Below, piece by piece: positions 1-6,715 of a stretch of 10,562 nt of DNA; the stretch's first letter is position 1, and every line of letters begins with the position of its first letter. Location: NCBI GenBank assembly GCA_964428935.1, contig CAYSAG010000178.1:1-10562 (forward strand), in the 5' to 3' direction. This DNA comes from JAADHY01 sp964428935. Its GTDB lineage: Bacteria > Planctomycetota > Planctomycetia > Planctomycetales > Planctomycetaceae. Below the pieces are notes generated by a model. It was not told the DNA's origin, did not search any database, and was given only the letters and a program-made list of their open reading frames with translations. The position numbers and the translations under genes are program-made.

Positions 1-2
1 AG

Positions 3-281
3 TGTGACCTGGTGCTGGTCATGACGGTCGAGCCCGGATTTGGCGGCCAAGCGTTTCTGGACGAGTGTGTTCCAAAAATCGAGCGGCTGGCACAGGCTTT
101 GCCAGACGGAGTCCTGCTGGCAGTCGACGGTGGCATTGGTGGGTCGACCGTCGGACGGGCGGCCGCCGCCGGCGCGGAGATGTTCGTCGCCGGCAGTGCA
201 GTGTTCGACTCGCAAGACTACGCAGCGGCCGTGTCGGAGTTGAGGCAACTGGCGGAAGCAACCACAACGTCAACTCGTTAG
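3..281 (+). CDS. rpe: Ribulose-phosphate 3-epimerase, C-terminal part (5' end outside window)
   Basis: This enzyme interconverts ribulose 5-phosphate and xylulose 5-phosphate in the cytosolic pentose phosphate pathway. The frame is open to the left edge, and about 92 C-terminal residues of a protein usually near 220 are visible. They start with DLVLVMTVEPGFGGQ, the family's conserved strand and loop around the active site (normally LVMSVNPGFGGQ). Then come the VDGGI strand, which carries the second metal-binding and catalytic aspartate, and the phosphate-binding segment AGAEMFVAGSAVF. The frame ends at TAG 279-281. The next gene starts 44 bases downstream on the same strand with its own strong ribosome binding site, so the two could be co-transcribed. 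The GTG at 12 is internal to the conserved core and is not a start. Identification is secure; only the left boundary is artificial. Confidence 0.95.
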   Translation, partial: CDLVLVMTVEPGFGGQAFLDECVPKIERLAQALPDGVLLAVDGGIGGSTVGRAAAAGAEMFVAGSAVFDSQDYAAAVSELRQLAEATTTSTR

Positions 282-310
282 TAGACAGTTGGCAAGTGCG
301 TCTGAACCCA

Positions 311-316
311 AAGGAG
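311..316 (+). promoter_or_regulatory. Ribosome binding site of the histidine-phosphatase-like gene
   Basis: AAGGAG lies nine bases before ATG 326. The reading frame stays open back to position 65, inside rpe in another frame. This near-consensus Shine-Dalgarno sequence, and the start of family homology right at the ATG (MPTVFLVRPG), fix the start at 326. Confidence 0.75.
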
Positions 317-325
317 CAAGTAACA

Positions 326-937
326 ATGCCGACGGTGTTCCTGGTCCGGCCGGGCCGGACCGACTTCGACGAGCAGGACCGTATTCAAGGGGCATTGGAC
401 TTGCCGCTGAATCAGGCCGGCGAAGCCGACGTGGCTCGGTTGATCGAGCAGCTCAGTCGAACCTCCATCGACGTCATTTACACCAGCCCGAACGACCCGG
501 CTCGCAGTACGGCCGAAGCGCTGGCCGACAACCTGGGGCTGAAGGTCAAGAAGTGTGAGGACTTGCGGAACCTGAACTGCGGGCTTTGGCAGGGCCTGCA
601 GGTCCAGGAGCTGCGGCAAAAGCAGCCTCGGGTGTTCAAGCAATGGCGGGAATGCCCCGAGACGGTCAGCCCGCCGGGCGGGGAGCCGGTGGCGGAGGCT
701 ATTGAGCGGGTCGAGCGGGCGGTCCGCAAGCTGCTGAAGAAGCATCGAAGCTTCGCCATTGTGGCTTCCGAACCGGTCGCCACTCTTGTAAGCTGTGCGG
801 TCCGAAAAACCAAGCCCGCCTTTCCAGAGATGTCTCGAGCGAAGAGCTCGGCGCCGCCGGTGGAAGTGATCGAGGTCGGCGAGAACGGAGAGGCCACGGA
901 CCGGTCGGAGTCGCGGGTCCAATACAAAGTTCGCTGA
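326..937 (+). CDS. Histidine phosphatase (phosphoglycerate mutase-like) fold protein lacking catalytic residues
   Basis: The 203-residue protein keeps the linear layout of the histidine phosphatase superfamily. It has an N-terminal strand with an R-x-G motif (LVRPGRTDFD, residues 6-15), then RIQGALDLPLNQAGEADV, SPNDPARSTAEAL (54-66), LRNLNCGLWQG (80-90), PPGGEPVAEAIERV (116-129) and a last strand FAIVASEPVATLV (143-155). In active members these contain RHG, SPLxRAxxTA, LRE and VSHGG. Here the phosphorylated histidine is Pro9, the second arginine aligns with Pro58, the acid glutamate with Asn82 and the second histidine with Ser148. Only Arg8 of the pocket remains. Mutase or phosphatase activity by the known mechanism is therefore very unlikely, and a binding or regulatory role is inferred. 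It sits between rpe and accD, in the same direction. The frame is intact with ordinary codon use, so it is not an obvious pseudogene. Fold assignment is good; function is unknown. Confidence 0.82.
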   Translation: MPTVFLVRPGRTDFDEQDRIQGALDLPLNQAGEADVARLIEQLSRTSIDVIYTSPNDPARSTAEALADNLGLKVKKCEDLRNLNCGLWQGLQVQELRQKQPRVFKQWRECPETVSPPGGEPVAEAIERVERAVRKLLKKHRSFAIVASEPVATLVSCAVRKTKPAFPEMSRAKSSAPPVEVIEVGENGEATDRSESRVQYKVR

Positions 938-1057
938 GAAACGGACGCCGGCTTGTTGAGCGGCCGAGGGCACGGGCAACCAGGTCGAGCGGCGGTACAG
1001 CCAGGCCTCGCGTTTCTTTCTTCGCGCCGTCGCAAGCCGGAACGGAGAGTCGCTGAA

Positions 1058-1918
1058 ATGGGTGCAGCCAAGAAACCGGATTTGGCTTCCTGGGCCGCGC
1101 ACCTGTCTCGCCCGAAGCGGGGAGTTCCCGAGGGTCTGTGGATTCGGTGCGACGGCTGTCAGGCAACTGTTTTCCGCAAGGCGGTCGAGCGGAACCTGGG
1201 GGTGTGTCCCGAGCCGAACTGCGGCCACCACTTCTACGTGTCCGCTCAGACCCGAATCAAGCAGCTCTTGGACGAGGACAGTTTCGAGGAGTGGTTCGCC
1301 GACATGACGTCGTGCGACCCGCTGGGCTTCGTCGACAAGAAGCCGTACCCGGAGCGGCTGAAAGCAGAGCAGCGGAAGACGGGCTTGCGAGAAGCCTGCA
1401 TTACCGGACGCGGCTACTTGCGCGGCCGACCGCTGGTCATCGGAATCACGGACTCGGCCTTCATCATGGGGAGCATGGGCTCGGTGGTCGGCGAGAAACT
1501 GACGCGGGCCATTGAAGCCGCGACGGAGCTGCGTCTTCCGTTGGTCATTGTCAGTGGGTCTGGGGGCGGAGCCCGAATGCACGAGGGTATTCTTTCGCTC
1601 ATGCAAATGGGCAAGGTCTCGGCCGCTTTGGCCAAATTCCACGAAGCGGGCGGATTGTACATTTCCGTCCTGACGAATCCGACCATGGGTGGGGTGGCGG
1701 CCAGCTTCGCGTCGCTGGGAGACATTGTGCTGGCGGAGCCGAAAGCGTTGATCGGCTTTGCGGGCCCACGCGTGGTTCAGGCGACCGTCCGGACGCCACT
1801 GCCGGAGGGATTCCAGACCAGCGAGTTCCTGCTGAAGCACGGGTTCATCGACCGGATCGTCCACAGACACCACCTGCGCAGCGAAATCGCTCGCATCATC
1901 GACTACTGCTGGCGGTAG
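1058..1918 (+). CDS. accD: Acetyl-CoA carboxylase carboxyltransferase, beta subunit
   Basis: AccD pairs with AccA to move the carboxyl group from biotin to acetyl-CoA, giving malonyl-CoA for fatty acid synthesis in the cytosol. The 286 residues match the usual length (about 280-305). The start is ATG 1058, with GGAG at 1044-1047; the frame is open back to 953 but without homology. An N-terminal zinc ribbon has Cys31, Cys34, Cys50 and Cys55. The second pair is spaced C-x4-C (CPEPNC) where the family normally has C-x2-C (CPKC). The crotonase-fold core follows: GSMGSVVGEKLTRAIE, the oxyanion region SGSGGGARMHEG (166-177, one glycine more than the common SASGGARM), NPTMGGVAASFASLGD, and ALIGFAGPRV then LPEGFQTSEFLL. 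AccA is not in the window. It lies 120 bases after the phosphatase-like gene on the same strand, and a probable terminator follows. Identity is secure. Confidence 0.97.
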   Translation: MGAAKKPDLASWAAHLSRPKRGVPEGLWIRCDGCQATVFRKAVERNLGVCPEPNCGHHFYVSAQTRIKQLLDEDSFEEWFADMTSCDPLGFVDKKPYPERLKAEQRKTGLREACITGRGYLRGRPLVIGITDSAFIMGSMGSVVGEKLTRAIEAATELRLPLVIVSGSGGGARMHEGILSLMQMGKVSAALAKFHEAGGLYISVLTNPTMGGVAASFASLGDIVLAEPKALIGFAGPRVVQATVRTPLPEGFQTSEFLLKHGFIDRIVHRHHLRSEIARIIDYCWR

Positions 1919-2004
1919 CGGCGGCTCGAGGTCTACCCGACTTGGCGCCGAAAGGGGAGGCCGAAGCCGGAGCAAGCCGTCGGGCGCCGTCCAAAACGAA
2001 AGAC

Positions 2005-2050
2005 GCCGCTGTCTGCGGGCCACGGCGGCTGTTCTGACTTTGTCTCTCTT
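2005..2050 (+). terminator. Probable intrinsic terminator after accD
   Basis: GCCGCTGT (2005-2012) pairs with ACGGCGGC (2022-2029), giving eight base pairs with one G-U and a nine-base loop. The next 20 bases are T-rich (TGTTCTGACTTTGTCTCTCT), although not an unbroken T run. It begins about 86 bases after the accD stop and ends some 65 bases before the kinase start, so it plausibly separates the two transcription units. The imperfect T tract keeps confidence moderate. Confidence 0.45.
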
Positions 2051-2116
2051 CGCTCAATCTCTGCCCGGGGCGACCACGTCACTTTCGCCGGGCGGACCGA
2101 ACTGCGGGGCGCGGCG

Positions 2117-3364
2117 ATGAACTTCTTGCAACGACTGTTCGGCAAAGGCCCTCGAAAACCGAAGCTCCCGAAAGTCGACATCCACAAGCGTTTCGATTTG
2201 ATTGTCCGGCTGGGCCCCGGCAGCATGTCGAAGGTTTGGAAGGCCCGGGACCGCAAGACGGGAATGCTGGTCGCCCTGAAGATTCTCGACAAACGCAAGA
2301 CGGAACAGTTCGAGGCCCGTTTCCGCGGGCTCAACAAACCCACGGAAGGAGAAATCGCCGTCCAGCTCCGACACCCCAATATTGTGCGCACCTATGAGTA
2401 CGGATTGACGCGGCAGGGCGAGCCATTCCTGGTCATGGAGCTGATCGAAGGGGTGAGCTTGGAGTTCCTGGTCGAGGTGCAGAACGAGCAAATGAAGCGG
2501 CACCGGCTGGACTACATGATTCAGTTGGGAGAAGCCGTCGCCTACCTGCACCGCAGCGGATGGATTCACCGCGACATCTGTCCGCGGAACGTTTTGGTCG
2601 ACAAGGACAACGTGCTCAAAATCATCGACTTCGGCCTTGTCGTGCCGAACACCGAACCGTTCCGGCGGCCGGGCAACCGTACGGGCACGGCCAACTACAT
2701 GGCTCCCGAGCTGATCAAGCGCCAATGGACCGACCACCGAATCGACATTTTCTCTTACGCCGTGACTTGCTACGAAATGTGCTCGGGCAAGCTGCCCTGG
2801 GAAGCCGTGCAGTCGCTGGAAATGGTCCTGCGACGCATCAACCAGCCACCGCGCGACATTCGCGAACTCGTGCCGGGCATCGACGACGAGCTGGCTGACG
2901 TCATCATGCGTGGACTGGCCGCGGACCCGAACCAGCGGTGGCAGTCGGCCGAAGAAATGACGACTCGGTTCCGAGCCATTCAGGAGCGGTTGCGGATGCA
3001 GGGTGGACCGCCGTCGCAGAAGACGGCCCCCGAGAAGACACGTCCGGACGGCCCGTCACCGGCTTTGGAACGGCGCCGCCTTCCCCCGTCGTCGACCGGG
3101 ACGTCGTCCGCGGTCTCGGACAAGCCCGCCCGCCAGCCTCCCGCCAAAAAAGGCTCAAGCAAGCGGCCACCGTCCCGACGGACGCCTCGCGGGCCCGAAG
3201 CTCCGGCAGCCCCGGCGGACAGCCCGAAGAAAGCCGCTCCGCCCGCCTCCGAGCAAAGCTCGAAAAGACGCAGCGAGCAGACGCCACCGGCGACCGACAC
3301 CTCTGTGCAAAAATCACCTCAACCCGACTCTCGTTCGGACGAACAGACGGAAGGCGACAACTGA
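2117..3364 (+). CDS. Soluble Hanks-type Ser/Thr protein kinase with basic, proline-rich tail
   Basis: The 415-residue protein carries an N-terminal kinase domain (about residues 26-290). It has the glycine loop LGPGSMSKVW (32-41), the ATP lysine Lys55 in VALK, LRHPNIV (84-90), catalytic loop HRDICPRN (151-158), DFG (171-173), activation segment NRTGTANYMAPEL (187-199), then DIFSYAV and DPNQRW. The catalytic Asp153, Asn158 and Asp171 are present, but the lysine usual in Ser/Thr kinases (HRDLKPxN) is Cys155. The last 120 residues are low complexity, rich in Pro, Ser, Lys and Arg, with no transmembrane helix, extracellular sensor or recognisable binding module. It is thus probably cytosolic, unlike PknB-type receptor kinases. 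Start ATG 2117 has only a weak G-rich upstream sequence. The helicase gene starts 17 bases after its stop, suggesting co-transcription. Substrates are unknown. Confidence 0.93.
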   Translation: MNFLQRLFGKGPRKPKLPKVDIHKRFDLIVRLGPGSMSKVWKARDRKTGMLVALKILDKRKTEQFEARFRGLNKPTEGEIAVQLRHPNIVRTYEYGLTRQGEPFLVMELIEGVSLEFLVEVQNEQMKRHRLDYMIQLGEAVAYLHRSGWIHRDICPRNVLVDKDNVLKIIDFGLVVPNTEPFRRPGNRTGTANYMAPELIKRQWTDHRIDIFSYAVTCYEMCSGKLPWEAVQSLEMVLRRINQPPRDIRELVPGIDDELADVIMRGLAADPNQRWQSAEEMTTRFRAIQERLRMQGGPPSQKTAPEKTRPDGPSPALERRRLPPSSTGTSSAVSDKPARQPPAKKGSSKRPPSRRTPRGPEAPAAPADSPKKAAPPASEQSSKRRSEQTPPATDTSVQKSPQPDSRSDEQTEGDN

Positions 3365-3381
3365 GGGAACCGTAACCGAAG

Positions 3382-5379
3382 ATGGACCGACTCGCCCACT
3401 TGAACGCCGCCCAGCGGGAGGCCGTCGAAACGCACGAAGGGCCGTTGCTGGTGCTGGCCGGCGCCGGAACCGGAAAGACACGCGTCATTACCTACCGCAT
3501 GGCCGAGCTGGTTCGGCGAGGCACGTCGCCGGACCGAATCCTGTCCGTCACCTTCACCAACAAAGCCGCCCGAGAAATGCTCGAACGCACCCGGGCGCTG
3601 CTCGGCAAACGACTCCGCCGCAAACCGCTGGTCTGTACGTTCCACTCCTTCTGTGTTCGCGTCTTGCGTCAAGACACGCCGGCAATCGGCTACCCGGTTC
3701 ACTTCGTCATCTATGACCGGGGCGACCAGGAGTCGGTTGCGCGGACGGTCTTGCGGGACCTTCGCGTCGCCGACAAATCGCTCCGCCCCAGCGACCTGCT
3801 CGACTTCATCAGTCGCTGGAAAATGGCCAACGTCACTCCGCAACGGGCCGCCGAGCTGGCCGAAACCGACCTGGACTACCTGGCCGCGCTCGCCTACCGC
3901 AAGTACCAGGCCAAGCTGAAAGCCAGCGCTGCCGTTGACTTCGACGACCTGCTCCTTTTGACCAACCAGCTGTTCGCCGAGCACCCGGAGGTGCTCGAGC
4001 GTCACCAACGACGGTTCGACTACGTGCAGATTGACGAGTACCAAGACACGAACGCGGCTCAGTTTCAGCTGGTCGAAGCCTTGGTGCGTCCGCACCGCAA
4101 CTTGTGCGTTGTCGGCGACGACGACCAATCGATTTACAGTTGGCGGGGGGCGGACGTCTCTCACATTCTCAACTTCCAGGCCCACTTTCCCGAAGCCAAG
4201 GTCATTCGTTTGGAGGTCAACTACCGCTGCACGGACCAAATCTTGAAGCTGGCCAACCGGTTGATTCGGTTCAACCGTCAGCGGCACGACAAGACTCTGG
4301 TCGCCCGGAAGAAGTCCTCGCAGCCCGTTCGGCTCTTGCGGTTCCAAACCGAAGAAGAGGAAGCCCGCGGCGTCGTCCGCGAGATTCGCGAGTTGATTCG
4401 GCAACAGGTGCGCCCCGAGGACATTGCCATTCTGTTCCGCACGAACGAGCAGCCTCGGGTTTTCGAGACCGAGCTGCGGCGGGCCCGTGTGCCGTACACG
4501 CTGATTGGCAGCCAGTCGTTTTTCGACCGCCGAGAAATCCGCGACCTGCTGGCCTACTTGAAAGCGGTCGCCAACGCCGACGACGAAGTTTCGCTGCTTC
4601 GCATTGTCAACACGCCGCCGCGAGGCATTGGCACGAGCACGGTCCAAAAGCTGGTCGAACACGCCGTTCGGACGGGCGTGCCTTTTTGGCAGGCCGTTGA
4701 GCAACTCGGCGAGCAAAAGCAACTTCCCTCGAAAGCACTGTCGGCCCTGCGTGAGCTGAGGGCCCTGTTGGAACAGTTCCGCAGCCGAATGGAGTCGGAA
4801 CCGGAGAAATTGCCCGAGTTGCTGCGTGAGCTGGTCGAGCAAGTCGGCTACCGCAGCGAAATCGAGCGGACGTACAAGTCGGTCGAGCAGCAAGAGGCTC
4901 GCTGGGCGTCGGTCGAACAACTCATTAACGCGGCCGCGTCCTACGTGGAAGAGGCGGAGCGACCGTCGTTGCTCGAATTCCTTGAAGAAATCGCGCTGCT
5001 CGGCCGCGACGAAGAAACCGACAAAGACGACCTTTTGGCCCAGCGGTCGATCAAACTGCTGACGCTGCACAGCGCCAAAGGGCTGGAATTTCCTCGCGTC
5101 TACCTGGTCGGTCTTGAAGAAGGACTGCTTCCCCACCGAAAATCGATTGCGGCCGACGACGGAGCCATTGAGGAGGAACGACGGCTGGCCTACGTGGGCG
5201 TGACTCGGGCCATGGACCACTTGACGCTCACCTACGCAGCCACTCGCATGAAATGGGGCAAACGACGACCGGTGCTGCCGTCCCGGTTTTTGTGGGAAAT
5301 GCGGGGCGAATCGGCGCCGGACGAACTGCTGGCCGAGGCCGTCCAAGACGCGGCCGCCGAGCGGACGGTGCGACGTTGA
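3382..5379 (+). CDS. uvrD: UvrD/PcrA/Rep-type superfamily 1A DNA helicase
   Basis: This is an ATP-driven 3'-5' DNA translocase of the UvrD/PcrA/Rep group, acting in excision repair, replication restart or removal of obstacles from DNA. All SF1A motifs are present: the Q motif LNAAQREAV (7-15), Walker A GAGTGKT (27-33), VTFTNKAAREM, TFHSFCVRVLR, Walker B DEYQDTN (218-224), motif III GDDDQSIYSWRGAD (245-258), LEVNYRC, ILFRTNEQ, motif V LLTLHSAKGLEF (559-570) and motif VI YVGVTRA (604-610) with the arginine finger Arg609. The protein is 665 residues. Only about 55 follow motif VI, so the C-terminal extension with a Tudor-like RNA-polymerase-binding fold, found in longer PcrA/UvrD, seems absent; length is nearer Rep. 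GAGGGAA at 3363-3369 precedes ATG 3382. It is tightly spaced after the kinase gene. Whether it is the functional UvrD, PcrA or Rep cannot be settled here. Confidence 0.96.
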   Translation: MDRLAHLNAAQREAVETHEGPLLVLAGAGTGKTRVITYRMAELVRRGTSPDRILSVTFTNKAAREMLERTRALLGKRLRRKPLVCTFHSFCVRVLRQDTPAIGYPVHFVIYDRGDQESVARTVLRDLRVADKSLRPSDLLDFISRWKMANVTPQRAAELAETDLDYLAALAYRKYQAKLKASAAVDFDDLLLLTNQLFAEHPEVLERHQRRFDYVQIDEYQDTNAAQFQLVEALVRPHRNLCVVGDDDQSIYSWRGADVSHILNFQAHFPEAKVIRLEVNYRCTDQILKLANRLIRFNRQRHDKTLVARKKSSQPVRLLRFQTEEEEARGVVREIRELIRQQVRPEDIAILFRTNEQPRVFETELRRARVPYTLIGSQSFFDRREIRDLLAYLKAVANADDEVSLLRIVNTPPRGIGTSTVQKLVEHAVRTGVPFWQAVEQLGEQKQLPSKALSALRELRALLEQFRSRMESEPEKLPELLRELVEQVGYRSEIERTYKSVEQQEARWASVEQLINAAASYVEEAERPSLLEFLEEIALLGRDEETDKDDLLAQRSIKLLTLHSAKGLEFPRVYLVGLEEGLLPHRKSIAADDGAIEEERRLAYVGVTRAMDHLTLTYAATRMKWGKRRPVLPSRFLWEMRGESAPDELLAEAVQDAAAERTVRR

Positions 5380-5381
5380 GC

Positions 5382-5418
5382 GGCTGGGGGGCGAGGAGCC
5401 CGGTCCTGAGCACCAGCC
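5382..5418 (+). other. Weak hairpin between helicase and methyltransferase genes
   Basis: GGCTGG (5382-5387) pairs with CCAGCC (5413-5418), with a possible inner AGGA/TCCT stem (5394-5397 with 5404-5407). It starts two bases after the helicase stop and ends 16 bases before the next ribosome binding site. There is no T run after it, so it is not a convincing terminator and may be chance in GC-rich DNA. Confidence 0.2.
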
Positions 5419-5434
5419 CCACACCAAGACACGC

Positions 5435-5442
5435 AAGGAGGG
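5435..5442 (+). promoter_or_regulatory. Strong ribosome binding site deciding a GTG start
   Basis: AAGGAGGG lies five bases before GTG 5448. The reading frame is open back to 5253, inside the helicase gene, so this consensus Shine-Dalgarno sequence is the main reason to place the start at 5448. That start gives the protein a well-formed signal peptide. Confidence 0.75.
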
Positions 5443-5447
5443 AACCG

Positions 5448-6698
5448 GTGCAAAGAAACGTGGTGACAAACGCCCTGGCGACGCTCGTGGCCTTCTTCGC
5501 TGTGGGCCTCTTCGACCAACCGTCGCTACCGGCCCAAGACGTGCCTCCGGGCGGCGACTCGTTCGCTCGGGCCCGCGAGCGAATGGTTCGCGAGTTCCTG
5601 ATTCCCGAAGGAATCGACGACCCGCGCGTCCTGCAAGCCATGCGGACCGTGCCTCGACACCTCTTCGTGCCGCCGCCGCACCGCGCTCAGGCTTACCAAG
5701 ACATGGCCCTGCCGATTGGACACGGCCAGACGATTTCCCCGCCGTTCATCGTGGCCTACATGACTCAAACAATCGACCCGCAACCGACCGACCGGGTGCT
5801 CGAAATCGGCACCGGCAGCGGCTACCAGGCGGCCGTGCTCTCGGGACTGGTGCGTGAGGTTTACACGATTGAAATCATTGAGCCATTGGGACGCCGCGCG
5901 GCCAAGCTTTTGGAACAGCTCGGCTACGACAACGTCCACGTCAAAATCGGCGACGGCTACCTGGGCTGGCCCGAGCACGCTCCGTTCGACAAAATCATTG
6001 TCACCTGCTCGCCTGAGAACGTTCCTCGTCCGTTGGTGGAGCAGCTGCGAGACGGCGGCCGGATGCTCATTCCGTTGGGTCAGCGTTACCAGCAAACCTT
6101 CTACCTGCTCGAAAAACACGACGGCCGCTTGCAGACAAAGCGTCTGCTCCCTGCGTTGTTTGTCCCCATGACCGGCTTGGCCGAGGCGGAACGTCGGGAC
6201 CGCCCGGACCCGTTGCACCCCAAGCTGCTCAACGGCAGCTTTGAGCGGGACGAGAACGGCGACGGCCGCGCAGACGGCTGGTACTACCAGCGGCAGGTGC
6301 GTCGAATCGCCGCTCCGGACGCCCCGGACGGATACTACTGCGTCGTTTTCGAAAACCAAACGCCCGGTCGGTTGTCTCAACTGCTGCAGGGTTTTGCCGT
6401 CGACGGCCGAGCCGTCGGGTTCTTGCAGGTCAGCGTGGCTGCTCGTCTGGACCAAGCCCGGCCGGGCAACGCGCCGAATGAGCTGCCCGGGCTGTCGGTC
6501 TACTACTTCGACTCCGAACGGAAAATCATTGGTGCCGAGGTCATTGGGCCGTGGACGCGCCCGCGGGGCTGGCGGCACTACCAGCGACGGCTGCCTGTGC
6601 CGTCCGCGGCGCGCGAGGCCATTCTGCGGGTCGGGCTGAACGGAGCGACTGGGCGTCTGAGCGTCGACGACGTCCGCTTGCAAGCCGTGCCGCGGTGA
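5448..6698 (+). CDS. pcm: Probably exported protein-L-isoaspartate O-methyltransferase with C-terminal beta-sandwich domain
   Basis: PCMT methylates isoaspartyl residues in aged proteins with S-adenosylmethionine so that they can revert to aspartate. Here the 416-residue product starts with a signal-peptide-like segment: basic start QRN, hydrophobic stretch about 9-22, possible cleavage after LPA at 27-29. The enzyme domain (about 38-250) shows MVREFLIPEGIDDPRVLQAM, VPRHLFVP, GHGQTIS (91-97), the AdoMet loop EIGTGSGYQ (119-127), and a VEQLRDGGRMLIPLG end. Typical bacterial PCMTs are near 210 residues and cytosolic. An extra domain of about 155 residues follows, opening with NGSFERDENGDGRADGW (262-278) and ending LSVDDVRL, like carbohydrate-binding beta-sandwich modules. 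Its D-x-N-x-D-G-x-x-D (268-276) matches calcium-binding loops. Export is inferred; an internal ATG at 5583 would give a cytosolic form but has no ribosome binding site. It follows the helicase by 68 bases. Confidence 0.9.
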   Translation: MQRNVVTNALATLVAFFAVGLFDQPSLPAQDVPPGGDSFARARERMVREFLIPEGIDDPRVLQAMRTVPRHLFVPPPHRAQAYQDMALPIGHGQTISPPFIVAYMTQTIDPQPTDRVLEIGTGSGYQAAVLSGLVREVYTIEIIEPLGRRAAKLLEQLGYDNVHVKIGDGYLGWPEHAPFDKIIVTCSPENVPRPLVEQLRDGGRMLIPLGQRYQQTFYLLEKHDGRLQTKRLLPALFVPMTGLAEAERRDRPDPLHPKLLNGSFERDENGDGRADGWYYQRQVRRIAAPDAPDGYYCVVFENQTPGRLSQLLQGFAVDGRAVGFLQVSVAARLDQARPGNAPNELPGLSVYYFDSERKIIGAEVIGPWTRPRGWRHYQRRLPVPSAAREAILRVGLNGATGRLSVDDVRLQAVPR

Positions 6699-6715
6699 GG
6701 GCTCTCACACGGCCT

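Noticed and set aside
65..325. N-terminal extension of the phosphatase-like protein
   Set aside because: It overlaps rpe in another frame, is Arg-rich, and family homology starts at ATG 326 behind AAGGAG.
938..1057. Possible promoter or leader structure before accD
   Set aside because: I could not find a convincing pair of promoter boxes or a stem longer than four or five bases; only the accD ribosome binding site (GGAG 1044-1047) is supportable.
278..2023. Long minus-strand open frame of 581 codons antisense to the phosphatase-like gene and accD
   Set aside because: The plus strand holds accD with clear homology, and the minus-strand translation is rich in Arg, Pro and Gln with no recognisable motif. 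This is the usual antisense shadow in GC-rich genes.
5253..5447. Longer methyltransferase starting at 5253
   Set aside because: It would overlap the helicase by 127 bases, has an Arg/Gly-rich non-homologous N terminus and no ribosome binding site. GTG 5448 has a consensus site and gives a signal peptide.
3319..5469. Minus-strand open frame of 716 codons opposite the helicase
   Set aside because: It mirrors the helicase codon pattern, has no domain signature and no ribosome binding site I could support. The plus-strand helicase motifs are complete.
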